A DNA stretch of 64,000 nt from NCBI GenBank assembly GCA_003242885.1, contig QKMZ01000006.1:1171563-1235562 (forward strand). The letters are read 5' to 3'. The DNA comes from Candidatus Melainabacteria bacterium (GTDB lineage Bacteria > Cyanobacteriota > Vampirovibrionia > Obscuribacterales > Obscuribacteraceae). Under the pieces are notes generated by a model. It made no database searches, had not been told where the DNA came from, and saw nothing but the letters and a program-made list of their open reading frames with translations. Shown in pieces: positions 47,037-55,962 of the stretch (position 1 is its first letter; the number at the start of each line of letters is the position of its first letter). The translations under genes and the position numbers were made by a program.

Positions 47037-48200
47037 ATGTCACTAAAGAAGAAGGTTGCGAATCAAATTCAATTGTCGCAAGTATTTGCGGTTTTCTTTT
47101 TGTTGACCTTTTCTATCGCAAGTGAGGTGCACTCAAAGCCGGCTGTAAAGCCAATTCCGCTTGGAAATTCCGACTTTCAAATTAAGCAAATCAAGCATCC
47201 TGAGTCTCTCGCGCAACCAAGAGTTTCACACCCTGTAGCAATTCCTCGCGTTTCGCCGCGCTCGGTTCCCACTCCTTCTGTTTCCCCTCCTCCCACTTCG
47301 CCCGTTTTTCCACACCCTGTTGCTTCATCGCCCGAAGCTGTGTTATCTAAGCCGCCATCATTCGAAACTTCATTTACTTCCTGGCCCGCCAAGACCAAAC
47401 CACCCATCGCCGCGATTGTTTCTATCCACGGCTTTGGATTACATAAGGAGTCTTTCGCCGGTTTTGCGCAAGAGATGGCAAATCGTGGCATCTCAACTTA
47501 TGCAATCGATGTAAGAGGATTCGGCAGTTGGATAGGTGATTCTTCAGAGGATAAGAAGCTCGATTTCTACCAAACAATGTTGGATCTCCGTAGCTCTATT
47601 TACTGGGTTAAAACAATGAATCCAGGTGTACCCGTGTTCTTGCTTGGTGAGTCTATGGGCGGAGCTGTTGCGCTTCAGGCAACCGCATTGTTTCCCGAGT
47701 GTGTTTCAGGGTTGATTGCCTCTGTACCTGGTGCGGATTTTTATGGTGGTAAGAAAACAGCAATGGAAGTGGCATTACGCATGGTGCGTCCAAATTCGAA
47801 GTTCAATGTCGGTGACAAAGTAGTCGAAAAAGCGACGAGTGACAAACAGTTGCAAGAGAACTGGCGCAAAGACCCAAGAGCTAAGCTTGAAATGACACCG
47901 AAGCAAATGGCGCAGTTTGCCGCATTTATGAATCAGAGCGATGAAATGGCAGCTCGTATTGATAGTGCGCCCGTCTTAATGTTGCAGGGTGGAAAAGACA
48001 AACTCTCCAAAGCTGACGGTACCGAGCGACTTTTTAAAGCTCTCAAGACGCCCTACAAAAATTATGTATTGCTAGATGATGCAGAACATTTGATCTTCGA
48101 AAAAGGACAATACTCTGCCCGCACGGCTGATATTGTGGAAAATTGGTTGGTGAAACAAACACAGAGGCTGAAGAGTGCTGGGTTTGCAAATCCTCGGTAG
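47037..48200 (+). CDS. Exported alpha/beta hydrolase (serine aminopeptidase S33/monoglyceride-lipase-like)
   Basis: A 387-residue protein. A signal peptide (about 1-33) is followed by a Pro/Ser-rich spacer (about 55-105), then the hydrolase. The oxyanion segment 'SIHGFGLHK' (129-137), nucleophile S206 (LGESMGGAV), acid D321 (QGGKDKLS) and H351 (DDAEHLIF) complete the triad. Relatives cleave acylglycerols or lysophospholipids. The Pro-rich linker suggests the enzyme reaches across or is tethered near the cell wall. The gene lies between two related kinases, in the same direction, 68 bases after the first and 160 before the second, so it is not clearly in an operon with either. Confidence 0.88.
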   Translation: MSLKKKVANQIQLSQVFAVFFLLTFSIASEVHSKPAVKPIPLGNSDFQIKQIKHPESLAQPRVSHPVAIPRVSPRSVPTPSVSPPPTSPVFPHPVASSPEAVLSKPPSFETSFTSWPAKTKPPIAAIVSIHGFGLHKESFAGFAQEMANRGISTYAIDVRGFGSWIGDSSEDKKLDFYQTMLDLRSSIYWVKTMNPGVPVFLLGESMGGAVALQATALFPECVSGLIASVPGADFYGGKKTAMEVALRMVRPNSKFNVGDKVVEKATSDKQLQENWRKDPRAKLEMTPKQMAQFAAFMNQSDEMAARIDSAPVLMLQGGKDKLSKADGTERLFKALKTPYKNYVLLDDAEHLIFEKGQYSARTADIVENWLVKQTQRLKSAGFANPR

Positions 48201-48360
48201 CTAACGAATATTGCCCGATTAGCTTTCAAATGTGGCGGTAGTACCAACTTTCCAGCCATTCCCTTGGCTTAGAAAGTGGCAGGAATGGTACATATATTGA
48301 ATAGGAAGGCATTGTTACTACGGCATCCTTGTTGCGGATTCTCTAAGCCTCGCAAAGTCT

Positions 48361-50433
48361 ATGGACTCGGGAAATCAAACTCCAGCCGATCAAGTTAGGG
48401 ATATTCATCCCACTGTGTTTACCGGCCCTGCCGCTGGTGAAGTCGGCAGTCCTATTCTGCAGACCGGAGAAATAATCGCTGATCGATACAAAGTCGTTCA
48501 GTTGCTTGGGCATGGCGGCATGGGATCCGTCTACAAGGTCGAGCAGATTTACGCGCATCAATTGTTCGCTTTGAAGACTCTTTCGGGGCAGAATTATCCA
48601 GACGTCGCTATTCGTCGCTTCCAAAAAGAAGCGCAAGCAGCGATGAAGCTCAACCATACCAATCTGGTAAGAGCTCATGATTTCGGCATTCTGCCTACTC
48701 ATCAACCCTTCTACATCATGGATTTGATTGAGGGGGAAAATCTCTCTGAATATGCAAAGAGAGTCGGTACTTTGCCGCTCGATGAAATTCTTCGCATTTT
48801 CATTCCGATATGTTTTGCGCTCGCCTACGCCCATAGCGAGGGCATCGTGCACCGAGATATTAAGCCAGGAAACATCATGCTGGACAAATCCGGTGGTAAC
48901 AGCGAACCCTATGTTCCTAAGATAGTTGACTTTGGAATTGCAAAGCTGACCGATACCGAAGGTGGTGAATCCGCAAATCTGACGCGAACCGGAGAAATAT
49001 TCGGAACGCCACTCTATATGAGTCCTGAGCAATGCCTGGGTGTAAAAATTGATCATAGAACAGACATTTATTCATTAGGTTGTGTGATGTACGAAGTGCT
49101 CACTGGAGCACCTCCATTCCATGGTGAAAGTGCTCTCAACCTGATGATGAAGCATCAATCAGAGCAGTCATCAAGTCTTAAGGAAGGCTCGATGGGCAGA
49201 GAGTTTCCTGAAATGTTGGAAGCTATTGTTGCCAAAACCTTGGAGAAAGATCCGGATAGTAGATATCAAAATCTACTCGATCTTGCTGAAGACCTTTCGC
49301 TTCTTCAGCGCTCAACAAGCGAGCAAACTGGAAGTCTTACAATTGCTAAGACAATGCCGCAAATAGCCAGATTGGCGCCTGCAAAAGGGAAACCATTATC
49401 TTGGAAAATCACGACTTTAACTGGAATTATCTGTCTGCTAGTCGGCGGAGTATGTGGTTTTCTTTTGAAGAAAGAACCCGAACAAATTGTCGTCAAACCA
49501 CCAATCGATTCCTTTGTTGAAAACAAACCTGTTGATAAAGATATCGATCTATTGGCAAATGGTCAGTATTTCCAAAAGACCGGCAAGATTGGTTCGCTTA
49601 CTACGAGAATTTTCCAATTTCCTGAGACCTTTTCCATCGGATTGTTGACCTATGTAGATTCTGCAGGACAGTTGATCCAAAGTCGTCCCGCTACTGGAAC
49701 TGTCGAAATTCCTATGACCTCAGAGATTCGACTGAGCGTCAAACAATCAACGCTCAGAAAGCACCCAAATTTACTAAAGCCATTTGGCGAGTACGACATT
49801 GGCTACATTCATTTGCAAAGATCAAAAGATAGTGTCAACTTCAATCCTGATGTGGAATTTGACGCTGCTCTCGTCTATTGTGCTCACTGGAAAGCGCTCA
49901 ACTACCTCAACGTTTTCGATACTGCTGTAAGCGACGTTGGTTTGAGATGTCTCAAAGATTGCCCAAGCCTAATTAACCTGGAACTGATTAGCACGAAGTG
50001 TACGGCTGCGGGTGTTCGTCAACTAAAGCTCTATCCAAATTTTGCGACAATTGGACTAAACGGAATTTCGGGCGGCAAATCTCTGATTCCTGACATCAGT
50101 AAAAGTATTTTTCTGAATTCTTTTGGTGGTGACCAAATGGACCTTACTGATGACGATGTGCGCATGTTTGCTCACTCCAAGAAGTTGGTGATGATCGGAC
50201 TTCGCAGAAATAAGAGAATCACTGACAAATCAACGGAATATCTGAGGCAATTACCTTTGCTTTCGGTCATGTGTGTAGAAGGTACTTCGATATCACCAAA
50301 GTCAATGAGCAACCTTGCTGCAATGAAGAATTTGAGCCATTTGACTGTAAGTGCTGATCTATGGACGCCTAGCGATCTTAAGAAACTGCAGGCGATGGCA
50401 CCACAGTTGAAAAGGCTCCAAGCTTTGGACTGA
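48361..50433 (+). CDS. Receptor-like Ser/Thr protein kinase 2 with leucine-rich-repeat-like ectodomain
   Basis: A 690-residue paralogue of kinase 1. Glycine loop GHGGMGSVYK (50-59), K72, HRD (164-166), DFG (190-192), then a TM (about 350-367: TTLTGIICLLVGGVCGFLL) and an ectodomain with leucine-rich-repeat-like units (LNYLNVFDTAVSDVGLRCL, LINLELISTKCTAAGVRQL). Kinase domains are near-identical in motif spacing, while the ectodomains are clearly diverged, as expected if each senses a different ligand. The start ATG is at the conserved N-terminus 'MDSGNQTP', matching 'MDTSGSQTP' of kinase 1, which supports both starts. Confidence 0.9.
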   Translation: MDSGNQTPADQVRDIHPTVFTGPAAGEVGSPILQTGEIIADRYKVVQLLGHGGMGSVYKVEQIYAHQLFALKTLSGQNYPDVAIRRFQKEAQAAMKLNHTNLVRAHDFGILPTHQPFYIMDLIEGENLSEYAKRVGTLPLDEILRIFIPICFALAYAHSEGIVHRDIKPGNIMLDKSGGNSEPYVPKIVDFGIAKLTDTEGGESANLTRTGEIFGTPLYMSPEQCLGVKIDHRTDIYSLGCVMYEVLTGAPPFHGESALNLMMKHQSEQSSSLKEGSMGREFPEMLEAIVAKTLEKDPDSRYQNLLDLAEDLSLLQRSTSEQTGSLTIAKTMPQIARLAPAKGKPLSWKITTLTGIICLLVGGVCGFLLKKEPEQIVVKPPIDSFVENKPVDKDIDLLANGQYFQKTGKIGSLTTRIFQFPETFSIGLLTYVDSAGQLIQSRPATGTVEIPMTSEIRLSVKQSTLRKHPNLLKPFGEYDIGYIHLQRSKDSVNFNPDVEFDAALVYCAHWKALNYLNVFDTAVSDVGLRCLKDCPSLINLELISTKCTAAGVRQLKLYPNFATIGLNGISGGKSLIPDISKSIFLNSFGGDQMDLTDDDVRMFAHSKKLVMIGLRRNKRITDKSTEYLRQLPLLSVMCVEGTSISPKSMSNLAAMKNLSHLTVSADLWTPSDLKKLQAMAPQLKRLQALD

Positions 50434-50909
50434 CAAAAGGACTTTCACTAAGCGCATGTATATTGAAGGGACGAAGCGGTTTTCATGGGCAGCTAATACC
50501 CTGAAAGGACTTCCTTCATTCCTGTAAACGTGGGCCAGTTAAGCATTCTCGTCTTTATTAAATCCGGACTGGAGGCTTTGGCTGGATCTGGTGCTTGTAG
50601 CAAGTCCAGTTTTCCGGCTGCCGAAAAGCAAGTGATAATGCCAGGTGTTCTTGCCCTCTTTTGGGCCAGACTCGAGCAGAATTGGTTGCAAAGCCGTCAG
50701 CTAGTCACCTGATGTGGTGCGCGGTGACTAACATCAGAAAAGCTGTAAACCATTAGTAGGTAAGTATTTCTAGGCATTCTCTCGAACATTAACCGATGTC
50801 AAGCGCAAGATTTTATCTTTGATTTTGTGACGTCATATGCGGTGCTCAGTTATCATTTGCGATTGGTTAATCGTCGAATAAATCTCTCTCTCGCTTTGGG
50901 GTCCTATCT
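50434..50909. other. Intergenic region without a convincing gene
   Basis: One 60-codon plus-strand frame (50530-50712, GTG start) has no ribosome site and no recognisable product. TGACGTCA, a short palindrome, is near 50827. The region must hold the promoter of the small membrane protein that follows and the 3' end of the kinase transcript. Confidence 0.5.
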
Positions 50910-51077
50910 ATGGGCGCCAGTACTGGCATACTATTAATTGACTTTCTAGTCAGACCGCTTTTGAGGTTCAGCTTCAAGTTTTACGCGGTCGGCTTCATTA
51001 TCTTGTTTCTCGTCTACGGATACATCGCCTATCAGGCTCTAAAGAGTTCGTATCTGTCTGACCAGAACACCTGGTAA
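50910..51077 (+). CDS. Small single-pass membrane protein (55 residues)
   Basis: A short ORF starting ATG at 50910 (MGASTGILLIDFLVRPLLRF) and stopping at 51075-51077. A hydrophobic segment at about residues 24-43 (KFYAVGFIILFLVYGYIAYQ) would span the membrane once. A basic/aromatic stretch precedes it (RPLLRFSFKFY) and a polar tail (SSYLSDQNTW) follows. TTGGGGT about ten bases before the ATG is a mediocre ribosome site. The hydrophobic pattern and clean boundaries make it more gene-like than other short frames here, but no family is recognised. It converges on the Gly/Asn-rich gene, 16 bases away. Confidence 0.5.
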   Translation: MGASTGILLIDFLVRPLLRFSFKFYAVGFIILFLVYGYIAYQALKSSYLSDQNTW

Positions 51078-51093
51078 TCAATTCAGAACCTAA

Positions 51094-51987
51094 TCATTGT
51101 TGAGTCGCGCTGGCTGATCTGGCGCCCAGAATGCTACTGCTCAGATTGGCACCTGGCACTACCTGCGGTGCAGGTTGGTTGAGTGCGCTAACCAGTTCTT
51201 GGGCAAAGACTCTTGCTCGTTCGTGCATCATCACTTGTTGTTCCGCTGAAAATCCGTTCATTGCTCCGTAACCGCCATAGCCACTGTACGCACCATAGCC
51301 TGGCATTGCCGGTTGCGCGCTAGGGATGAAGTTTTGGATTACAGGTGGTTTTGTAGCTTGATTGTTTTGTTGTGCAGGCTGTTGCGTAGTCGTCGTTGTG
51401 TTGTCGATGATTAGCGGACAGTCAACTCCCAGACCGACACCAACGCCGCCGTAGTATCCATAAGGATAGGCGCCGTAGCCGCCATAGGGGTAGTGATGAT
51501 TCCAAGCATAACCGGCTGCACCGGCTGCTTCATACGGATGATTGGCTGCCCATCCGTGATTGCCATTGAAGTTGTTGGTGACATTGGTGTTGTTGTCGTT
51601 GTCGTTATTGTGATTACCACTATTGTTGCCGTTGTTATTGTCATTGCCACCATTGTTCGTATGATTTCCATTGTTGTCTGGATTGCTTGCGTGATTTGGA
51701 TTTTCTGGGTGATTCCCTTGATTGGCTGTGGGTCTGCCTGCTTCTGCCGAACGGTCCATACCACTGCTCAAAGAACGATTGTTATCAGAAAAACGATCTG
51801 AGGATGGCGAAAAACCACCGTTAAAACCATGCACACCCATTCCGCCAAACCCATGGGAGCCGCCGAAGCCACCACCAAAGCCGCCTCCAAAACCTCCGCC
51901 GAATCCACCTCTGGCGTATGCCGGTTGGCCCAGCATGATGACTGCTATTGCCGCCAGCACAAGTATTTTGTTCTCTTTAGCGTTCAT
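51094..51987 (-). CDS. Secreted Gly/Asn-rich low-complexity protein
   Basis: A 297-residue protein. The signal peptide (1-26, ending AYARG) leads into GGFGGG repeats (about 27-50), a Ser/Asp/Arg segment, an Asn/Asp/Gly-rich tract (about 95-145), a Tyr/Gly-rich part (about 165-182, YPYGGYGAYPYGYYGG) and a Gln/Pro-rich C-terminus with a helical stretch (about 250-275). A very strong ribosome site (GGAGGAAGG) precedes the ATG, so expression may be high. Composition suggests a surface or matrix protein. The DNA of the Asn-rich tract is made of short TTG/GTT-type repeats and may vary in length. Confidence 0.75.
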   Translation of the reverse strand: MNAKENKILVLAAIAVIMLGQPAYARGGFGGGFGGGFGGGFGGSHGFGGMGVHGFNGGFSPSSDRFSDNNRSLSSGMDRSAEAGRPTANQGNHPENPNHASNPDNNGNHTNNGGNDNNNGNNSGNHNNDNDNNTNVTNNFNGNHGWAANHPYEAAGAAGYAWNHHYPYGGYGAYPYGYYGGVGVGLGVDCPLIIDNTTTTTQQPAQQNNQATKPPVIQNFIPSAQPAMPGYGAYSGYGGYGAMNGFSAEQQVMMHERARVFAQELVSALNQPAPQVVPGANLSSSILGARSASATQQ

Positions 51988-52264
51988 GACCCTTCCTCCT
52001 CAACTAGCCTCTCGGTCTATCTGCTGATACACATGAGCGCTAACGCGGTTTCGTCTGTCAAGATTAAATCGTAAGAGCTACACAGGTGCCTAAAAATAGC
52101 TGAAAACGTCTCTTGCCCTAGCAAATTCGCATCGTTTTTCCCGCGTGATGTTGTAAAGCAATTCAAAGCAACTGGCTATAGATAACTAACCTACGCGGTC
52201 TAAGCCGTCTCTATCTGAAATAATCAGCCTCAGCACTGTTCGAACGCATTCTGAGGAGTTGGAT

Positions 52265-53602
52265 TTGAAGGCGACCCGGTTGTTTCCCTTTGGCTTTATT
52301 GCACTTGCTGCCCTATATATATTGTTGGTCCTGAGCTTACCAACCCTGGCGCAGTCATTTAGAGCACCGGTCCAGACCCCTGCTACAACGCAACCAGCGC
52401 CTCAATATGCGCCTACCCCCGGACAACCAGTTCAGAGCAATGCAGGTGTTCAACCTTCCATCCCAGCGCCGAGCACTGACACCCAACCGTCCCAAACTTT
52501 ACCCGCGCAGACTCAACCCGCGGCACAAGGAGCATCAATTCCGACCGCAGTCCCTGCAAAGCAACCGGCTAAGTCTATTCCGCGCACTCCGGCGGCAAAG
52601 AGAGATTTGACAGACAAGTTGACCATGTTCAAAGACTTGCGCGTCGTTTTTCCGATAGTCCAAGGCGTCGATACTCGTTGGCAACGAATTGGTGATTACG
52701 CCTTTGTAGCTGATGTCGAGTTCAACGATGCGTCAGGATACAGCTTTAGATGGCATATGACACCGCCCGCCAAAGGTGAGGGTTCGCGCGCGACCGAGAT
52801 GAACGACGTCAAAACGTCGCGGCGCGTCAGTCTTTTTTATCCCGAGCATCAGAATTGTACGCTTGTTGGATACACAAATATTTTGCGTGTTTCAGATGCT
52901 GTATTCAATTCATTAAAACGTGGTGAAATCAGCGACTTCGAGCTGGACGGACCAGACACACCGCTTAAATATAATCGCGAAATTTTTCCTCTTGCTCACA
53001 CCATTCGCGCACTGAATGTCGAACCTGCAGATCTCTTCATCAACGATCATTTGGTCTCGGTGCGTACGATTCATGCTCAAACCGACAATAACTGGCAATA
53101 CTGGATTCTAGACAATCCGCGCTTTCCATTGATGGTGAGAGGACAAGGACCTTTCCTCTGGAATTTGGTTCAACTCAGGCATCCAAAGCTGGAAGGGTTG
53201 ATTAAAGATGAAAGTGTCGACCCGAATGCAGAAGCGCGTCGCATCATCAAATCACTCGAAGATACTGGCGAGGCGACGACAAGGGCTATTCTCTTCGACT
53301 TCGATAAGTCGAACATCCGCGCAGTGTCTAAGCCAATCTTGAATAAGCTGGCTGTTTACTTAGAACAACATCCGAAGCTTCGCCTGGGTGTCGAAGGTCA
53401 CACCGATATCATCGGCGGTATGGACTACAACATGAAGTTGTCTCAAAGACGAGCAAATTCTGTGAAGTCTTACCTCGTCAATATCGGCATCGCATCTGGA
53501 CGCTTGAAACCGACCGGATTTGGATATACAAAACCAGTCGCCGACAATTCGACTGCAATGGGTAGGCAGCTAAACCGTCGCGTTGTTTTCAGAAAACTCT
53601 AG
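52265..53602 (+). CDS. OmpA-family outer-membrane or peptidoglycan-linked protein
   Basis: A 445-residue protein. A hydrophobic signal segment (about 10-32, ending TLAQ) is followed by a Pro/Gln/Thr-rich linker (about 33-110), a middle domain of unknown fold (about 115-320) and a C-terminal OmpA peptidoglycan-binding domain (about 340-445: LFDFDKSNIR, VEGHTDIIGG, LSQRRANSVKSYL, RRVVF). The start is taken as TTG at 52265, six bases after GAGGAG; a TTG at 52259 is in frame but touches the ribosome site. There is no obvious beta-barrel, so it may link the outer membrane or a lipoprotein complex to the wall. Confidence 0.85.
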   Translation: MKATRLFPFGFIALAALYILLVLSLPTLAQSFRAPVQTPATTQPAPQYAPTPGQPVQSNAGVQPSIPAPSTDTQPSQTLPAQTQPAAQGASIPTAVPAKQPAKSIPRTPAAKRDLTDKLTMFKDLRVVFPIVQGVDTRWQRIGDYAFVADVEFNDASGYSFRWHMTPPAKGEGSRATEMNDVKTSRRVSLFYPEHQNCTLVGYTNILRVSDAVFNSLKRGEISDFELDGPDTPLKYNREIFPLAHTIRALNVEPADLFINDHLVSVRTIHAQTDNNWQYWILDNPRFPLMVRGQGPFLWNLVQLRHPKLEGLIKDESVDPNAEARRIIKSLEDTGEATTRAILFDFDKSNIRAVSKPILNKLAVYLEQHPKLRLGVEGHTDIIGGMDYNMKLSQRRANSVKSYLVNIGIASGRLKPTGFGYTKPVADNSTAMGRQLNRRVVFRKL

Positions 53603-53678
53603 GAAAAATGCGACGAGCCGCCTTGATTGGCGATAATTCTGCAACGCGCTTCTTAATGGCGAAACGCGCTCTTATTCA

Positions 53679-55127
53679 TTAGCGCCAATTGTGCAGCGCG
53701 CATTGTGCCGCATACCAGCCGGGCATTCCGTGCACTCCACCACCCGGAGGCGTTGATGAAGAACATAAATACAAGCCTGGAACTGGTGTCGAATATGGTA
53801 TCGCACGAATGCTCGGTCTCGTGAAGAGCTGTCCGAGATTTAGAGCACCACCATTGATATCACCACCAATATGATTGGCGTTTTTTTCTTGCATTGCCAT
53901 AGGCGATAAAGCATTTCGCTGGAGAATTGTCTTGCGAAAACCCGGCGCCATACGCTCAATTTGGTCTTCGATGCGTTCTGTCATGTCGAACGTTGAGCCG
54001 TTTGGAACATGGCAGTATCCCCAGAGCGTATGATTATTGCCTGGTGCTCTTGTTGAGTCGAAGAGGCTGGTCTGGGCAAGAAGAATGTAGGGACGCTCTG
54101 GATGTTCGCCTCTAACAACTGCGGCTTCTGCGCTGGCAATTTCTTCCATTGTCCCGCCTATATGGACTGTTCCAGCATTGCCAACCGCTTCGTTTTTCCA
54201 GGGCACAGGAGAATCGAGCGCCCAATCGACTTTGAAAGAACCGGGTCCGTAGGTAAAGCGCGTGAGTTGACCTTTATAGGATTGAGGTAATTTATCTCCG
54301 GCAATCTTGAGCAATTGGCGAGGCGTGATGTCACACATGACCAGCCTGGATGCCGGAAGATCGTCGAGCGACTCGACATTGCATTCGCTGATGATTTCAC
54401 CGCCAAGCGAGAGGAAATATGCAACAAGTGCATCTGTCAGACGTTGTGCACCACCTTCAGGAAAAGGCCAACCAACTGCGTGACCAGCAATTGAAAGAAC
54501 CAGACCAACAGACGCAGACGCAGGATCTTCCAGGCGCAATGCACTGTGCGCCGCTACGCCGCAGAACAGTGCTCGAGCTTTTCGTCCTTTGAACTTTCTT
54601 TCTACAAGTGTCCGTGCGGACATTAGTGCTTTCATGCCGAAGTGGGCGAGCCCAAAAGGATATTTCAGCAGGTGCGGCGGCTTCAAAAGAGCAGCCGAGA
54701 GTTCGTCCCAGTCTGGATTTAAGCTGTTAAAGAGCTTTTTGTAAGCTGCAGAATCTTCTTCCAAATGTGCGGCAGTTTTTTCTATGGAGCGATGAAATAT
54801 GACTGCCGCTCCATCTTCAAAAGGATGCGCGAAAGGAGAGTCTGCGTGTATCCATTTGAGCCCATACTTTTCTAAAGGAAGGGTTCGAAAGAAGGGAGAG
54901 CCGATTGCTAGGGGATGTATGGAAGAGCAAATATCGTGCTTGAAGCCTGGTAGTGTGAGAGGCAGAGTGCGGCAGGCTCCGCCGATGGTTGACTGCGCTT
55001 CCAAGACAACCACGGACATGCCGGTCGCTGCCAGAGTGATTGCAGCTGACAGACCGTTTACGCCGGAACCTATTACTACTGCGTCGTAGGAGTTCCTTTT
55101 GGCACGCTCTTTGATGTTGGCAGTCAC
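53679..55127 (-). CDS. FAD-dependent oxidoreductase of the phytoene desaturase (CrtI)-like family
   Basis: A 482-residue flavoprotein. The N-terminal FAD site is clear: VIGSGVNGLSAAITLAATGMSVVVLEA (18-44), then GGACRT (49-54). The C-terminal part ends in the usual substrate/FAD segment 'PVPGLYLCSSSTPPGGGVHGMPGWYAA' (about 448-474), typical of the CrtI/phytoene-dehydrogenase-related amine-oxidase group. No carotenoid gene lies near, so the substrate is unknown. The start is GTG at 55127, 16 bases after the DnaQ-like gene, so the two are probably co-transcribed. Confidence 0.85.
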   Translation of the reverse strand: MTANIKERAKRNSYDAVVIGSGVNGLSAAITLAATGMSVVVLEAQSTIGGACRTLPLTLPGFKHDICSSIHPLAIGSPFFRTLPLEKYGLKWIHADSPFAHPFEDGAAVIFHRSIEKTAAHLEEDSAAYKKLFNSLNPDWDELSAALLKPPHLLKYPFGLAHFGMKALMSARTLVERKFKGRKARALFCGVAAHSALRLEDPASASVGLVLSIAGHAVGWPFPEGGAQRLTDALVAYFLSLGGEIISECNVESLDDLPASRLVMCDITPRQLLKIAGDKLPQSYKGQLTRFTYGPGSFKVDWALDSPVPWKNEAVGNAGTVHIGGTMEEIASAEAAVVRGEHPERPYILLAQTSLFDSTRAPGNNHTLWGYCHVPNGSTFDMTERIEDQIERMAPGFRKTILQRNALSPMAMQEKNANHIGGDINGGALNLGQLFTRPSIRAIPYSTPVPGLYLCSSSTPPGGGVHGMPGWYAAQCALHNWR

Positions 55128-55143
55128 TCTTTGTTTTAATTAC

Positions 55144-55821
55144 CTAATCGATGCCGAAAAGACCTTTGATCTTCTCTGCCGGCGAAGCTTTTGGACGATA
55201 GAATTCCCCTGTCCAACCCATTGGTGAGGCGCTGGCGCTATCAAGATTTTGATTGCTACCTGCCATTTCCATAATGGTGGCAAGTACGTTCTTTGCCGTT
55301 TCTGCGGCGCTCTTTTCTGGCTTCAATTCAGGCGATTCGTAGCTTGATGTGCCTGGTTTCAACTTGCCTACAAATCGTCCGTACTCTTCACTTACGCTTA
55401 TAAGAGGAATACTTAATACGTCGGCTTTGTTGGCGGCAGCTACCTGGCTTAGGATCTGACGAGTTTCGATGGCATCCCAACAAAATACTTGCTTGCGCTC
55501 GATCAATCGTTTGATCTCCGCGACTGCATCCTCATATTTTTGAGCCTTCATCAAAACTGCGTAGTCAATGCCATGACCTTCGATTGCCTCTCGCGCTGAA
55601 AATTCACTTGTTTTGATGAGCGTCTCCAAAAGAACCTTGCCGGAGTGTCCCAGCACAGCTATTGAGACAAGCTTCTGAGCATTGCCATCAGAGACGATGT
55701 CCGTTGCGCGCAGCGAGAGAATCACCCATTCGGCAGAATCGGCGGCAAATCGCGCCCAGATAATTGATCGATTGCGGTCTTTTGGATTTGGGTGTGCGGC
55801 TTGTGTTTGTTTTTCTTGCAT
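55144..55821 (-). CDS. DnaQ/RNase T-like exonuclease-fold protein lacking catalytic residues
   Basis: A 225-residue protein starting MQEKQTQA (an in-frame upstream ATG at 55893 has no ribosome site either). Residues 30-135 follow the DEDDh exonuclease pattern: 'WVILSLRATDIVSDGNAQKLVSIAVLGHSGKVLLETLI' in place of the usual VxxDxETTG...IxxIAVxxxxGxVLxxTLV, then 'EAIEGHGI' and 'VFCWDA' (usual: vxxxNA). The catalytic D-x-E is replaced by S-x-R, so exonuclease activity is unlikely. The C-terminal 90 residues are low-complexity with a short helix (SPAEKIKGLFGID). It may bind nucleic acid or a protein without cutting. It precedes the CrtI-like oxidoreductase gene by 16 bases. Confidence 0.55.
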   Translation of the reverse strand: MQEKQTQAAHPNPKDRNRSIIWARFAADSAEWVILSLRATDIVSDGNAQKLVSIAVLGHSGKVLLETLIKTSEFSAREAIEGHGIDYAVLMKAQKYEDAVAEIKRLIERKQVFCWDAIETRQILSQVAAANKADVLSIPLISVSEEYGRFVGKLKPGTSSYESPELKPEKSAAETAKNVLATIMEMAGSNQNLDSASASPMGWTGEFYRPKASPAEKIKGLFGID

Positions 55822-55962
55822 GGCTGTTTTGGTTGGCTGTCGATATTTGTTCGGCCGACATTGGTCGACTAATAGCCAAATTCTAGCCGCCACGGACTAG
55901 CGTGAAATTAACGCCATGACATTCTGATGAAAAGGTCCCGGTTGCCCAAAATGAAAAGATTT

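Noticed and set aside
50530..50712. A 60-codon plus-strand gene
   Set aside because: GTG start without a ribosome site and no family or TM features.
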